A stretch of DNA of 64,000 nucleotides from Deltaproteobacteria bacterium (GCA_020848545.1 JADLHZ010000102.1:1-64000), one strand, 5' to 3'. Counted from the first letter of the stretch, positions 6,823 through 15,609 are shown. Notes: generated by a model from the letters alone, not told the origin. Numbers and translations are program-made.

Positions 6823-7641
6823 GTGGCGAAGATCGTCGGCATCTTGAACCTGACCGCGGACTCGTTCTCGGACGGCGGCGCGTTCCTCGATCCGGCGAGC
6901 GCCCTGCGGCATGCGGAGACCATGCGCGCGCGGGGCGCCGATTGGATCGACGTCGGCGCCGAGGCGTCGAACCCGGACGCGCAGCGGATCGACGCCGAGA
7001 CCGAGATCGCGCGGCTGACGCCGATCGTCCGCGCGCTCGTCAAAGACGGCGCCCGCGTCTCCGTAGACACCTACAAGGCCACGGTCATGCGCGCGATGAT
7101 CGATCTCGGCGCGACGATGGTGAACGACATCACCGCGCTCGCCGATCCCAACGCCGCCGCGGTGCTCGCCAAAGCACCGCAAGTGAAGCTCGTCCTCATG
7201 CACGCGAGAAACGCAGGGCCGATCGCCGAGCGCGAACGACGTGGTGTGGGTCACCACGGCAAATACGTCGGCGACATCATTCGCTACTTGCAAGCGCGCA
7301 TCGCGGTCGCCGAAGCTGCCGGCATCGCGCGCGATCGTTTGATCGTCGATCCCGGCATGGGCCTCTTCCTCGACGTCGACCGCGAAGCCAGCGTCGCTGT
7401 GCTCACGCACCTCACGACGCTGCGAACGCTGGATCTCCCGATCTACGTCTGCACCTCGCGCAAGTCGTTCATCGGCGCGATCCTCGGCGGCCGCGCCAAG
7501 CACGAGCGCGCCTTCGGGACGCTGGCGACCGAGCTCTTCGCGTTGCACCACGGCGCGAGCTACATCCGCACGCACGATCCCGGCGCGGTGAAAGATGCCT
7601 GGACGGTGTGGAGCGCGCTCAGTCCGGAAGAACGAAGGTGA
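6823..7641 (+). CDS. folP: Dihydropteroate synthase resembling Sul-type enzymes
   Basis: A 272-residue TIM-barrel dihydropteroate synthase, joining 4-aminobenzoate to 6-hydroxymethyl-dihydropterin diphosphate in folate synthesis. Visible motifs are ILNLTADSFSDGG (7-19), ND (101-102), DPGMG (176-180) and SRKSFIGA (212-219). In place of the usual GESTRPG loop it has GAEASNPDA (45-53), and it shares DPGMGxFL and RTHxPG with the Sul1/Sul2 sulfonamide-resistance proteins as I remember them. GTG at 6823 gives a start just before the first motif; no strong ribosome-binding site is seen. It stands alone, divergent from livH, and its 3' end overlaps tonB convergently by 23 bases. Confidence 0.88.
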   Translation: MAKIVGILNLTADSFSDGGAFLDPASALRHAETMRARGADWIDVGAEASNPDAQRIDAETEIARLTPIVRALVKDGARVSVDTYKATVMRAMIDLGATMVNDITALADPNAAAVLAKAPQVKLVLMHARNAGPIAERERRGVGHHGKYVGDIIRYLQARIAVAEAAGIARDRLIVDPGMGLFLDVDREASVAVLTHLTTLRTLDLPIYVCTSRKSFIGAILGGRAKHERAFGTLATELFALHHGASYIRTHDPGAVKDAWTVWSALSPEERR

Positions 7642-8353
7642 AGGTGTAACGGATCTTCGTCGTCACCTTCTGTACGCCCATCTCGCCCGCGCGCCACTTG
7701 CAGTGCTTCTTCATCGTGGCGATCGCAGCCGCGTCGAGCCCTTGGTCGATGCCCTTCACGAGCTTCACCTCGACGACGCTGCCGTCGGCGCCGATGATGA
7801 CGTCGAGGGTCACTTTGCCTTCGATCTCTTTTTCGCGCGCCGCGTCGGTGTAGAGCTGGTTCGTGTCGAAGGGCGGGCACTCGCCGATCTTCTCGGGCAG
7901 CTTCGAGACTTGCGCCACGCTGACCGGCCCCTTGCCTTCGCCGCCGCCGTTCAAAGGCTTCACGTCCTTCGGATCTACGCGCTCGCCCGGCTCGACCATC
8001 GTCGTGTTGCCGACGCGCACGCTCATGCCGGTGTTCGCATTCGACGTGCTCGATAGCGTGACACCGAAGATCGGCGGCGGCGGCGGCTCAGCCGTCGGTG
8101 GCGGCTCGGCGGCGAGCTGAGGGTCCTTCTTGATCTCCACCTTCTTCGTGAGATCGATGACCTTCTTTGGCGGCGGCGGCGGGGGTGGCGGCGGCTCGGG
8201 CTCGGGCGGCTTCGGCTTCATGATCGCCAGCTCGACGTGGCGCATCTTCGGCTTCTCGGGCCGCAGCGCCGCCGCCTTCAGCGCGTAGAACACCGAGAGG
8301 TGCACGCACAGCGAAGCGAGAACGAAGGCTTTACGTAGGTGCTTCCTCATCAA
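7619..8353 (-). CDS. tonB: TonB-family energy transducer
   Basis: A 244-residue TonB-like protein. A short basic N-terminus precedes one transmembrane helix (about 8-28), then a proline-rich spacer (PKPPEPEPPPPP, ~46-60, and a second Pro run at ~85-95), a flexible Gly/Asn region and a C-terminal TonB domain (~155-244: YTDAAREKEIEGKVTLDVII). It passes proton-motive-force energy from ExbB/ExbD to outer-membrane receptors. The C-terminus resembles the AgmX/GltJ-style TonB proteins common in Myxococcota. It is the last gene of exbB-exbD-tonB, 6 bases after exbD. No TonB-dependent receptor is in the window. Confidence 0.87.
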   Translation of the reverse strand: MMRKHLRKAFVLASLCVHLSVFYALKAAALRPEKPKMRHVELAIMKPKPPEPEPPPPPPPPPKKVIDLTKKVEIKKDPQLAAEPPPTAEPPPPPIFGVTLSSTSNANTGMSVRVGNTTMVEPGERVDPKDVKPLNGGGEGKGPVSVAQVSKLPEKIGECPPFDTNQLYTDAAREKEIEGKVTLDVIIGADGSVVEVKLVKGIDQGLDAAAIATMKKHCKWRAGEMGVQKVTTKIRYTFTFVLPD

Positions 8354-8359
8354 CCAGGC

Positions 8360-8773
8360 TCATCGCGTCGCTTGCGGCTCGATGTTCAACGCGAACTTCG
8401 AAATGCCGAGCGTCCGCACCAAGTCTATCAGATGCACGACCGAGCCGTGCGGTACTTCTTGATCGGCGGCGATGATCGCCTGCAGGTCCGCTTTTTTCTC
8501 GAGCTCTGCCGGCACGAACACGCGCACGGCTTCTTCGCTCGTCTCTTTACCGTTCAGGTAGAGCTTGTTGTCCTTGGTCAAGGTCAGCGCGATCGTCGAC
8601 GGCTCGGAGCCCTCACCGGTCACCGCGTTCGGCAGGTCGACCTTGATCGACGGGGCCATGATCAGGTTCGCGGTGAGCATGAAGATGATGAGCAGCACGA
8701 GCATGATGTCGACGAGCGGCGTCACGTTGATGTCCGTGATCATCTCGTCGTCTTTTTGTGCTCCGCCGGCCAT
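8360..8773 (-). CDS. exbD: Biopolymer transport protein ExbD/TolR family
   Basis: A 137-residue protein with the ExbD/TolR layout: a short polar N-terminus (MITDINVTPLVDIMLVLLI), one transmembrane helix at about 17-38 containing the conserved aspartate of the proton channel (D in PLVDIMLVL), and a periplasmic domain of ~95 residues. It works with ExbB as the proton-driven motor for TonB. It sits 3 bases after exbB and 6 before tonB, so one transcript is expected. Confidence 0.93.
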   Translation of the reverse strand: MAGGAQKDDEMITDINVTPLVDIMLVLLIIFMLTANLIMAPSIKVDLPNAVTGEGSEPSTIALTLTKDNKLYLNGKETSEEAVRVFVPAELEKKADLQAIIAADQEVPHGSVVHLIDLVRTLGISKFALNIEPQATR

Positions 8774-8776
8774 GAC

Positions 8777-9475
8777 TCAGGCCCTTACCGCGGCGCGCGG
8801 CTTCGGGTCGGCCGCCGACTCGTCGCTCTGGCCCTTGGCAAACGAGAGCACCAGGTGGCTCAACGCATCGGCGCTGCCAGACAGCGATCGCAGGTGGCGA
8901 TTGTAGGCGTTGAACACCGCGACGGCCGGGAGCGCCACGAGCAAGCCCACCGCCGTCGCGACGAGCGCTTCGGCGATACCGGCCATGACCGCGCTCGCGC
9001 CCTGCTGGGTGTTCGTGGCGAGATCGCGGAACGAGCGAATGATGCCGAGCACGGTGCCGAACAAGCCGACGAAGGGCGCGTTGTTGCCGAGCGTGCCGAG
9101 GTAGGCGAGGCCGCGCTCGTATTGCTGCCGCTCGCGCAGCGCGACGCTCGCCATCATCTCTTCGGCGGCGTGCGCGCCCCGCGGCAACGCGTCGAGGCCG
9201 GCCTCGGCGACACGCGCCGGGAGAGACAGGTTCTGCTGCAAGAACTTCTTGGCGTCGGCGGTGTCGCCCTTTTGCAAGTAGCCGGCGAGCGCATCGAGGA
9301 GCGCACCGAGATCCGTGCGGCGCTGCCAGAAGAAGAGACCCCGCTCCAAGGCGATGCCGACCGAGATCACGGACAAGACGATGAGCAGGTACATGACCCA
9401 CTCGGAGCCGACATAAAGGAAGACGTTCAGGAGTTGGCTGACGAGACCCGAGTGTTTAGCGGCTTCAGGCTGCAT
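8777..9475 (-). CDS. exbB: Biopolymer transport protein ExbB/TolQ/MotA family
   Basis: A 232-residue inner-membrane protein with three hydrophobic helices in the ExbB/TolQ pattern. The first is near residues 24-46. The last two, at ~130-150 and ~165-190, hold the family signature (LGNNAPFVGLFGTVLGIIRSF, then GIAEALVATAVGLLVALPAV). It forms the proton-channel complex with ExbD. It is the first gene of the exbB-exbD-tonB operon. The 57 bases between its start and the histidine-kinase gene hold a GAAGGGAAAAGGGGG stretch but no clear promoter. Confidence 0.93.
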   Translation of the reverse strand: MQPEAAKHSGLVSQLLNVFLYVGSEWVMYLLIVLSVISVGIALERGLFFWQRRTDLGALLDALAGYLQKGDTADAKKFLQQNLSLPARVAEAGLDALPRGAHAAEEMMASVALRERQQYERGLAYLGTLGNNAPFVGLFGTVLGIIRSFRDLATNTQQGASAVMAGIAEALVATAVGLLVALPAVAVFNAYNRHLRSLSGSADALSHLVLSFAKGQSDESAADPKPRAAVRA

Positions 9476-9532
9476 AGAGGGCGAACGCCTAACACTTCGG
9501 CTGCATTCCGCAAAGGTGAAGGGAAAAGGGGG

Positions 9533-10891
9533 TCACGCCGCGATCGGGACCCGGATCACGATGCGTAAACCGCCCCCGTCGGGCCGCACCGCCTCGGCGA
9601 CGATGGTGCCGCCGTGGGCCTCGACGCAGCGCTTGGCGATGGTCAAACCGAGACCGTGACCGCCTTGTTCCCCAGTGCGCTCGCGGGCCTGATCCGCTCG
9701 GAAAAAAGGCTCGAAGATCCGGGCGCGGTCGCCGTCCGGGACGCCGGGGCCGTCGTCCTCGACAGACAAGACCAGGCCGTCAGAGCCCACCCGAGCGCCG
9801 ACCCGCACGGCGCCGCTCGTGTGCGAGAGCGCGTTGTGCACGACGTTGCCGAGGGCGCGCGCCATCAAGCGGCGATCGAGCGGAAAGTCGCCGCCTTCGA
9901 CGCTGGAGGCGATCCGCGGATCGCTGGCGACTTCAGAGACGAGCGCAGCGACCGGCGTCGGAGCCCGCTCGGCGGCGTACGGCTGCGCTTCCAAGCGCGA
10001 ATACAACAGGAGCTCGTCGATCAACGCGGCGAGCTGCTCGACCTGCCGATCACCACGCTCCAAGTAGCCCTTGGCCTCCGCGTCGGCGCCGTCTTTGGCG
10101 AGCTCGAGCGAGAGACGCAAGCGCGCGAGCGGCGTCTTCAGCTCGTGCGAGATGTCGCCGAGCAAGCGGCGTTTGTCGTCGAGCAAGCGCGCGATCCGAT
10201 CGGCCATGTGGTTGAAGCGATCGCCGACGAGGTGCAGCTCGTTGGCGCGCGAGAGCTCCATGCGCGCGCCGAGGTCACCACTGCCGAAGCGTTCGGCCAC
10301 CTCGGCCATCCGGGCGAGCGGCGCCGTGATCGATCGCGCGAGCACATAGCAGAGCACGAGCCCGGCGATCAGGATGAGCCCGAGGCCCACGAGCAACCGC
10401 CCTTGCGCCTCGCCGGTCTGCCAGCCTGGGCGCGGACCGCGGGCCTGCGCGTAGAACACGCCGTCCGGCCGATCGCCCACGATCATCGGCAGCGCCACCG
10501 TCACTTCGCGGCCGGTCCCGAACTCGACCGCGGGGCCGTCGCGCTTCATCCGATCGACGAGCGCCTGATGCACGGGCTGCGGCGGCGCCTCCGGCTTCTT
10601 CGCCGAGAGCATCCACAGCTCGTTGCCGCTCGCGTCGAGCACGCGCACCGTCGCGCGATAGCTGTCGACGACCGGCTGCATGACGTCGTCGAGCTCCGCT
10701 GCGGCGATGCCCTTCGCTCGCAGCTTGGAGACGACGTCGCGCAAGTTTCCAACGCGATCGATCACGGTCTCCTGCGCGCGCTTCTGCCAGTCTTCGGCGA
10801 AGAGCACGATGTAGAGCGCGACGCTCGCCGTGGTCAGCACGATGGCGAAGAGGAACCAGAGGTACACCTTGACGAGCAACGAGCGCGGCAC
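9533..10891 (-). CDS. Two-component sensor histidine kinase (CpxA-like layout)
   Basis: A 452-residue inner-membrane sensor kinase. Transmembrane helices at about 8-30 and 165-185 flank a ~135-residue periplasmic sensor. A HAMP linker (~186-238) leads to the H-box DISHELKTPLARLR with phosphorylated His249. The ATP-binding domain has the N-box around N349-N353, the G1 box DDGPGVP (379-385) and G2 GHGLGL (411-416). It is co-transcribed with the response regulator 3 bases upstream. The divergent CpxP/Spy-like lipoprotein next door makes a Cpx-type envelope-stress role plausible, but the signal is unknown. Confidence 0.93.
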   Translation of the reverse strand: MPRSLLVKVYLWFLFAIVLTTASVALYIVLFAEDWQKRAQETVIDRVGNLRDVVSKLRAKGIAAAELDDVMQPVVDSYRATVRVLDASGNELWMLSAKKPEAPPQPVHQALVDRMKRDGPAVEFGTGREVTVALPMIVGDRPDGVFYAQARGPRPGWQTGEAQGRLLVGLGLILIAGLVLCYVLARSITAPLARMAEVAERFGSGDLGARMELSRANELHLVGDRFNHMADRIARLLDDKRRLLGDISHELKTPLARLRLSLELAKDGADAEAKGYLERGDRQVEQLAALIDELLLYSRLEAQPYAAERAPTPVAALVSEVASDPRIASSVEGGDFPLDRRLMARALGNVVHNALSHTSGAVRVGARVGSDGLVLSVEDDGPGVPDGDRARIFEPFFRADQARERTGEQGGHGLGLTIAKRCVEAHGGTIVAEAVRPDGGGLRIVIRVPIAA

Positions 10892-10894
10892 GCT

Positions 10895-11584
10895 TCAGAT
10901 GCCGTCCTTCTCGGGCACGAAGAGGTAGCCCACGCCGCGCACCGTCTTGATCCACCGCGGATCTTTGGCGTCGTCGCCGAGCTTCTGCCTCACGTGCGAG
11001 ACGTGCACGTCGATCGAGCGATCGAAGACCTCGAACTCGCGGTTGCGCACGCGCTCGAGCAGCACCTCGCGGCTCATGACGCGGCCGTACGCCAACGCGA
11101 GCTCGCGCAAGATCGCGAACTCGATCGTCGTCAGCTCGACCGCCTTGCCGTCGAGGGTCGCGGTGTAGGCCGAGAGATCGATGACGAGCGGCCCGAAGCG
11201 CAGCGTGTCTTTGACCGGCGGCGTATCGACGCGGCGCAAGACCGCCTTGATCCTGGCGGCGAGCTCGCGCGGGTTGAACGGCTTCGGCAGATAGTCGTCG
11301 GCGCCGAGCTCGAGGCCGGCGATGCGATCTTTGTCCTCGCCGCGCGCGGTCAGCACGATCACCGGCACGCGCGAGTTTCTGCGGATCTTCTTCAAGACGT
11401 CGATGCCCGGGAGCAACGGCAGCATCAGATCGAGGACGACGAGCGCGGGCGGCCGCGCGAGCGCCATGGCCAGGCCGGCCTCGCCATCGCGCGCGATCTC
11501 GCACTGGTAGCCTTCCTTGCCGAGGTAGGTCTCGAGCAAGGAGGCAATCTCTTGGTCGTCTTCTACGATGAGGATTCGAGCCAT
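10895..11584 (-). CDS. OmpR/CpxR-family response regulator
   Basis: A 229-residue regulator. The receiver domain (1-~120) has the acidic pair DD (9-10), phosphoacceptor Asp52, Thr79 and Lys101. The C-terminal winged helix (~130-225) has the OmpR-type pattern, ending in DPRWIKTVRGVGYLF. It is the partner of the kinase directly downstream. Its start lies 73 bases from the divergent CpxP-like gene, so a shared regulated promoter region (11585-11657) is likely. I could not identify a clear CpxR-type GTAAA direct repeat there. Confidence 0.94.
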   Translation of the reverse strand: MARILIVEDDQEIASLLETYLGKEGYQCEIARDGEAGLAMALARPPALVVLDLMLPLLPGIDVLKKIRRNSRVPVIVLTARGEDKDRIAGLELGADDYLPKPFNPRELAARIKAVLRRVDTPPVKDTLRFGPLVIDLSAYTATLDGKAVELTTIEFAILRELALAYGRVMSREVLLERVRNREFEVFDRSIDVHVSHVRQKLGDDAKDPRWIKTVRGVGYLFVPEKDGI

Positions 11585-11657
11585 ACGATTTCTTCACAAT
11601 CTCGGAACAAACGCTTTGCACCGGCGCGTTAGGCTTAGCACAGAAAGTGAGGCACGC

Positions 11658-12092
11658 ATGTTGAAGAAAATCGTTCTCCTGGTTGGTGTCGTTGGAATTC
11701 TGGGCGTGGGCGCCTGCCACAAGATGGGCGGGCACCGCGATCCCAACAAGATGATCGACAAGGTCTCGCAGCGCATCGAGAAGAAGCTCGAGCTGCGCGC
11801 CGAGCAGAAGCCGGCGTTCGCTGCGCTGGTCGAAAAGGTGCGGGCGCACGCCGTCGCGCAGCAGCAAAAAGGCAAGGCGAGCCTGCTCGAAGTGAAGAAG
11901 GCGCTCGACAAGGACGCGGTCGACATCGAGCGCATCGCCGGCCTCGCCAAAGAGCGCGTGCGCGATCGGGCGACGGACCAGCAGATCGAGGCGTTCATCG
12001 ACGAGGTCGCCGCGTTCTACAAGTCGCTCGATCCGCAGCAGCAGAAGATCGTCGCCGACCTCGCGCGCGACAAGCTCGAGTGGCTCGAGTAG
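11658..12092 (+). CDS. CpxP/Spy-like periplasmic lipoprotein
   Basis: A 144-residue protein with a signal peptide and lipobox (GVGAC, Cys20). The mature part is almost wholly helical and highly charged: a His/Met-containing start (HKMGGHRDP), then amphipathic helices typical of the Spy/CpxP/heavy-metal-sensor fold (ELRAEQKPAFAALVEKV, LDPQQQKIV). Such proteins act as periplasmic chaperones or as inhibitors of a sensor kinase. It starts at ATG 11658 after GTGAGG. It is divergent from the kinase/regulator pair, as cpxP is from cpxRA in Escherichia coli. The family call rests on fold pattern and context; no exact LTxxQ motif is present. Confidence 0.75.
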   Translation: MLKKIVLLVGVVGILGVGACHKMGGHRDPNKMIDKVSQRIEKKLELRAEQKPAFAALVEKVRAHAVAQQQKGKASLLEVKKALDKDAVDIERIAGLAKERVRDRATDQQIEAFIDEVAAFYKSLDPQQQKIVADLARDKLEWLE

Positions 12093-12180
12093 CACGAGGA
12101 GCGACGGCCGAAGGGACCCTCCCGCTCTCTCCCCGACTCCCTGTGAGTTTGGTCGCCTTCGGTGTTAGTCCCTCGCCTCG

Positions 12181-13785
12181 TTGAACCTCTCCCGCCGTGA
12201 TCTTCTGACAATCTTCCTCGGCGCACCGCTCGCCGCAGCGGCGTGTCGCGCGAAGGCACCGAAGCGACCTGAGGGCGAGATCGTCGGCGCCTCCGCATCG
12301 CGCGGGCACGAGCTGAGACAACCGCAGAAGCGCGAGCCGCTCTCGTGGCGCACGACGGAGGTCGCGATCATCGGCGGCGGCCCAGCGGGGCTTGCGGCGG
12401 CGTGGCGGCTCGTCCGTGGCGGCAAGCGAGACTACGAGATGCTGGAGCTCGAGCCTGACGTCGGCGGCACTTCGCGCTACGGCACGGACGCGCTCGTCGA
12501 TCACCCGTGGGGCGCGCACTACATCAACGCGCCGATGGCCGAGAACCGCGCGATGATCACGCTGCTCGAAGAGATGCGCGTCATCGAAGGGCGCGACAAG
12601 GACGGCGCGCCGGTCATCGGCGAGCAGTTCCTCTGTCGCGAGCCGGACGAGCGCGTGTTCTACCGCGGCCGCTGGTACGAGGGCCTCTACTTGCACGCCG
12701 GCGCGAGCCCTGCCGATCTCGCGGAGCTGCAGCGCTTCGAGACGCTCATCGCCGCCTTCGCCGACTTTCGCGGCGCGGACGGACGGCGCGCGTTCGCGAT
12801 CCCGATGGCGAAGAGCACGAGCGATCCGCGCATCACAGGCCTCGACCAGATATCGATGGCGACGTGGCTCACCGAGAACGAGCTCACCTCGCCGCGCCTG
12901 CGCTGGCTCGTCGACTACGCCTGTCGCGACGACTACGGCACGCGCATCGAAGACACGAGCGCGTGGGCCGGCCTCTTCTATTTCGCGGCGAGGAAGCGCA
13001 GCGACGGCAAAGAGTCGCAGCCCGTGATCACGTGGCCCGAAGGCAACGGCCGGCTCGTGCGGCACCTGCACGGCATCGTGCACGAGCGCGTCACCACCGG
13101 CGCGCTCGTCACGGAAGTGCGGCCGACCGCGAGCGGCGTCGACGTCGTCGCGGTCGATCGCCAGAACGTGGCGTTCGGCGTTCGCGCAAAGCACGCGATC
13201 GTCGCCGCGCCGCACTTCGTCGCTGAGCGCATCGTGAGGGATCTCGCCGGCAACCCTCTCCCGCCGCGCAACTTCGCCTACGGCACCTGGCTCGTGAGCA
13301 ACGTGCACCTGCGCGAGCGGCCGGCCGGGCGCGGCTTTCCGCTCTCGTGGGACAACGTGATCTACGAGAGCCCTTCGCTCGGCTACGTCGTCGCCACGCA
13401 TCAACGCGGGCTCGATCGCGGGCCGACCATCCTCACGCACTACTTTCCGATGTGCGACGCCGCCGCGCGCCAGACCTTGCTCGGCCTCGACTACGGAGCC
13501 TGCGCCGATATCGTGCTCTCGGATCTGCGGCGCGCGCATCCAGAGATCGACACGCTCGTCACCCGCCTCGACTGCATGCGCTGGGGCCACGCGATGGTGC
13601 GCCCGAAGCCGCGCTTTCTCTTCGGCAGCGAGCGGGAAGCGGCGGCGACGCCCATCGGCAACATGTGCTTCGCGCACTCTGATCTCAGCGGCGTCGCGCT
13701 CTTCGAAGAGGCGTTCTACCGCGGCGTGCATGCGGCAGAAACCGTGCTCGGAAGGGCTGGCGCGAAGAGCGAGTCGCTCTTGTGA
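12181..13785 (+). CDS. Tat-signal NAD(P)/FAD-dependent oxidoreductase
   Basis: A 534-residue flavoprotein. The N-terminus has a twin-arginine signal (SRRDLL, residues 4-9) and then LAAAAC, so it is probably exported folded and perhaps lipid-anchored at Cys22. A Rossmann motif VAIIGGGPAGLAAAWRL (61-77) followed by an acidic residue and VGGTSRYG marks FAD binding, as in amine-oxidase/protoporphyrinogen-oxidase-like enzymes. The substrate is unknown. TTG at 12181 is the only start that keeps the Tat motif near the N-terminus. The 88 bases upstream hold no clear promoter. Its stop overlaps the GTG of the membrane protein downstream, so the two probably work together. Confidence 0.8.
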   Translation: MNLSRRDLLTIFLGAPLAAAACRAKAPKRPEGEIVGASASRGHELRQPQKREPLSWRTTEVAIIGGGPAGLAAAWRLVRGGKRDYEMLELEPDVGGTSRYGTDALVDHPWGAHYINAPMAENRAMITLLEEMRVIEGRDKDGAPVIGEQFLCREPDERVFYRGRWYEGLYLHAGASPADLAELQRFETLIAAFADFRGADGRRAFAIPMAKSTSDPRITGLDQISMATWLTENELTSPRLRWLVDYACRDDYGTRIEDTSAWAGLFYFAARKRSDGKESQPVITWPEGNGRLVRHLHGIVHERVTTGALVTEVRPTASGVDVVAVDRQNVAFGVRAKHAIVAAPHFVAERIVRDLAGNPLPPRNFAYGTWLVSNVHLRERPAGRGFPLSWDNVIYESPSLGYVVATHQRGLDRGPTILTHYFPMCDAAARQTLLGLDYGACADIVLSDLRRAHPEIDTLVTRLDCMRWGHAMVRPKPRFLFGSEREAAATPIGNMCFAHSDLSGVALFEEAFYRGVHAAETVLGRAGAKSESLL

Positions 13786-14801
13786 ACCGCTGGCTCTTCT
13801 CGAAGCCGGTCGATCTCGCGGTCTTCCTCGGCAGCGCCGCGCTCTCGTTCGCGCTCCTCGGCCTCGGCCACGCGCTCGGGATCTTGCACGCCGACACGCC
13901 GCCGTGGCTGTGGCTCGCGGCGGTCGTGCTCATCGATGTGGCGCACGTGTGGTCGACGACCTTTCGCGTCTACACCGATCGCGAAGAGCTCGCGAAGCGC
14001 CGCGCGCTGTACATCGGTGTTCCCATCGCCGGTTACGTGCTCGGCCTCGCGCTCTACTCGGAAGGCGAGCTCGTATTCTGGCGCGCGCTCGCCTATGTCG
14101 CCGTCTTTCACTTCGTGCGCCAGCAGTGGGGTTGGGTGGCGCGCTATCGGCGTAAGCTCGGCGAGACCGACGCGCGCTGGTTCGACGCGCTCGTCATCTA
14201 CGCGGCGACGCTCTACCCGCTCCTGCACTGGCACCTGAGCCCGCCGAAGCGCTTTCACTGGTTCATGGCCGGCGACTTCGTCACGACGGACGCGCCGCTG
14301 ATCGATCGTGTGGCGCGGGTGCTCTTCTTCGCCTTGCTCGCAGCGTACATCGTGCGATCGATCGTCCGCTTCGCTCGCACGCGCTTTTGGAACCCGGGCA
14401 AAGACATCGTCGTCCTCACGACCGCCGCGTGTTGGTACACGGGGATCGTCTGGCTCGACTCGGACTACGCCTTCACCGTCACGAACGTGATCATCCACGG
14501 CGTGCCCTACTTCGCGATCGTTTGGTTCTACACGCGCGACCGCCAGCGCACGCTCGGCGCGGCCGCGAAGCAGACGCTGTGGGCGCCGGCGCTTCCCGTG
14601 TTCCTCGGCGTGCTCTGGCTCGTCGGTTTTGGCGAAGAGCTCGTGTGGGATCGCGCGATCTGGCACGAGCCCGAGCACCGAGCGTTCTTTGGCAGCGTCT
14701 GGGAAGTCGGCGCTTGGCGGGGGGTGCTCGTGCCGCTGCTGGCGCTGCCGCAGCTCACGCACTATGTGCTCGACGGCTTCGTCTGGCGGCGGGCGGCCTA
14801 G
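13782..14801 (+). CDS. Polytopic membrane protein of unknown function
   Basis: A 339-residue inner-membrane protein with about eight hydrophobic helices, starting at GTG 13782 inside a GTGA overlap with the Tat flavoprotein. It carries several conserved-looking histidines near helix ends (VAHVW, FHFVRQQWGW, IIHGVPYF, THYVLDGFVW), a pattern that could bind metal or haem, but no known motif is complete. Coupling to the exported flavoprotein suggests they form an electron-transfer or lipid-modifying pair; this is inference. Its last 4 bases overlap the convergent SDR gene. Confidence 0.75.
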   Translation: MNRWLFSKPVDLAVFLGSAALSFALLGLGHALGILHADTPPWLWLAAVVLIDVAHVWSTTFRVYTDREELAKRRALYIGVPIAGYVLGLALYSEGELVFWRALAYVAVFHFVRQQWGWVARYRRKLGETDARWFDALVIYAATLYPLLHWHLSPPKRFHWFMAGDFVTTDAPLIDRVARVLFFALLAAYIVRSIVRFARTRFWNPGKDIVVLTTAACWYTGIVWLDSDYAFTVTNVIIHGVPYFAIVWFYTRDRQRTLGAAAKQTLWAPALPVFLGVLWLVGFGEELVWDRAIWHEPEHRAFFGSVWEVGAWRGVLVPLLALPQLTHYVLDGFVWRRAA

Positions 14802-15607
14802 GTGTCTTTGTCGAGGCCGAGCTTCTTGCCGGTGCGCTTCGCGACGATCGCCATCACGAACGCGGTGAAGCCGTAGAAGTGCCGCCCAATGAAGACGCCG
14901 AACTTCCCGTGCAGCGTGAGGACGAGCTCGCGCTGGCGGCGGCGGATCGCGCGCACGATCTTCTTCGCAGCGACGTCCGCCGGCATCTGCAGCCAGAGCG
15001 GCACCGGATCCTTCTGCGTGTCGGAGACGGTGCCAGCGTTCGTCACGCGCCGAATCTCGGTCGTGATGAAGCCGGGCGCAATGTGCGTGACGCTGACACC
15101 GAGCGGCGCCAAGTCGAGCCGCAACGCCTCGCTGAGCGTCATCACGGCCGCCTTGCTCATCGCGTAGGCCGAACCCGTTGGCAGCGGCAGAAACGCCGCC
15201 ACGCTGCCGACGAACGCGAGCGAGCCCTTCGACTTCGCCAGCTCGGGCACGGTGGCGTAGGCCGTGCGCAGCGCGCCGAAGACGTTCGTCTCGAGCTGGC
15301 GGCGGTAGTCCGCGAGCGTCAGCTTGGTGAAGTGCGCGATGACGGCGAAGCCGGCGTTGGCGATGACGACGTCGATGCGCCCGAAGGCCTGCACCGTCTT
15401 GGCCACCGCCGCCTCGAGATCGCCGTCTTTGGTGACGTCGGCCGTCAGGGCGATCGCGCGGACGCCAGACGTATTGAATTCTTTACATAAACCTTCCAAG
15501 CGATCGGTGCGCCGCGCGACGAGCGCGACCTGTGCGCCCGCCTCGATGTATGCGCGGGCGAGCGCTTCGCCGATGCCGCTCGACGCCCCGGTGATGAAGA
15601 CGACCAT
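14798..15607 (-). CDS. Short-chain dehydrogenase/reductase
   Basis: A 269-residue classical SDR. The cofactor loop TGASSGIG (6-13) is followed by an ARR stretch that favours NADP. NAG is present in the IANAG motif, then a catalytic Ser (VGSVAAF) and YAMSK (Tyr/Lys). The C-terminal ~40 residues are hydrophobic with basic ends (GFTAFVMAIVAKRTGKK), suggesting membrane attachment as in SDRs acting on lipid or fatty substrates. ATG at 15607 follows the MutS-like gene by 2 bases, so the two are probably co-transcribed. The substrate is not deducible. Confidence 0.9.
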   Translation of the reverse strand: MVVFITGASSGIGEALARAYIEAGAQVALVARRTDRLEGLCKEFNTSGVRAIALTADVTKDGDLEAAVAKTVQAFGRIDVVIANAGFAVIAHFTKLTLADYRRQLETNVFGALRTAYATVPELAKSKGSLAFVGSVAAFLPLPTGSAYAMSKAAVMTLSEALRLDLAPLGVSVTHIAPGFITTEIRRVTNAGTVSDTQKDPVPLWLQMPADVAAKKIVRAIRRRQRELVLTLHGKFGVFIGRHFYGFTAFVMAIVAKRTGKKLGLDKDT

Positions 15608-15609
15608 GC

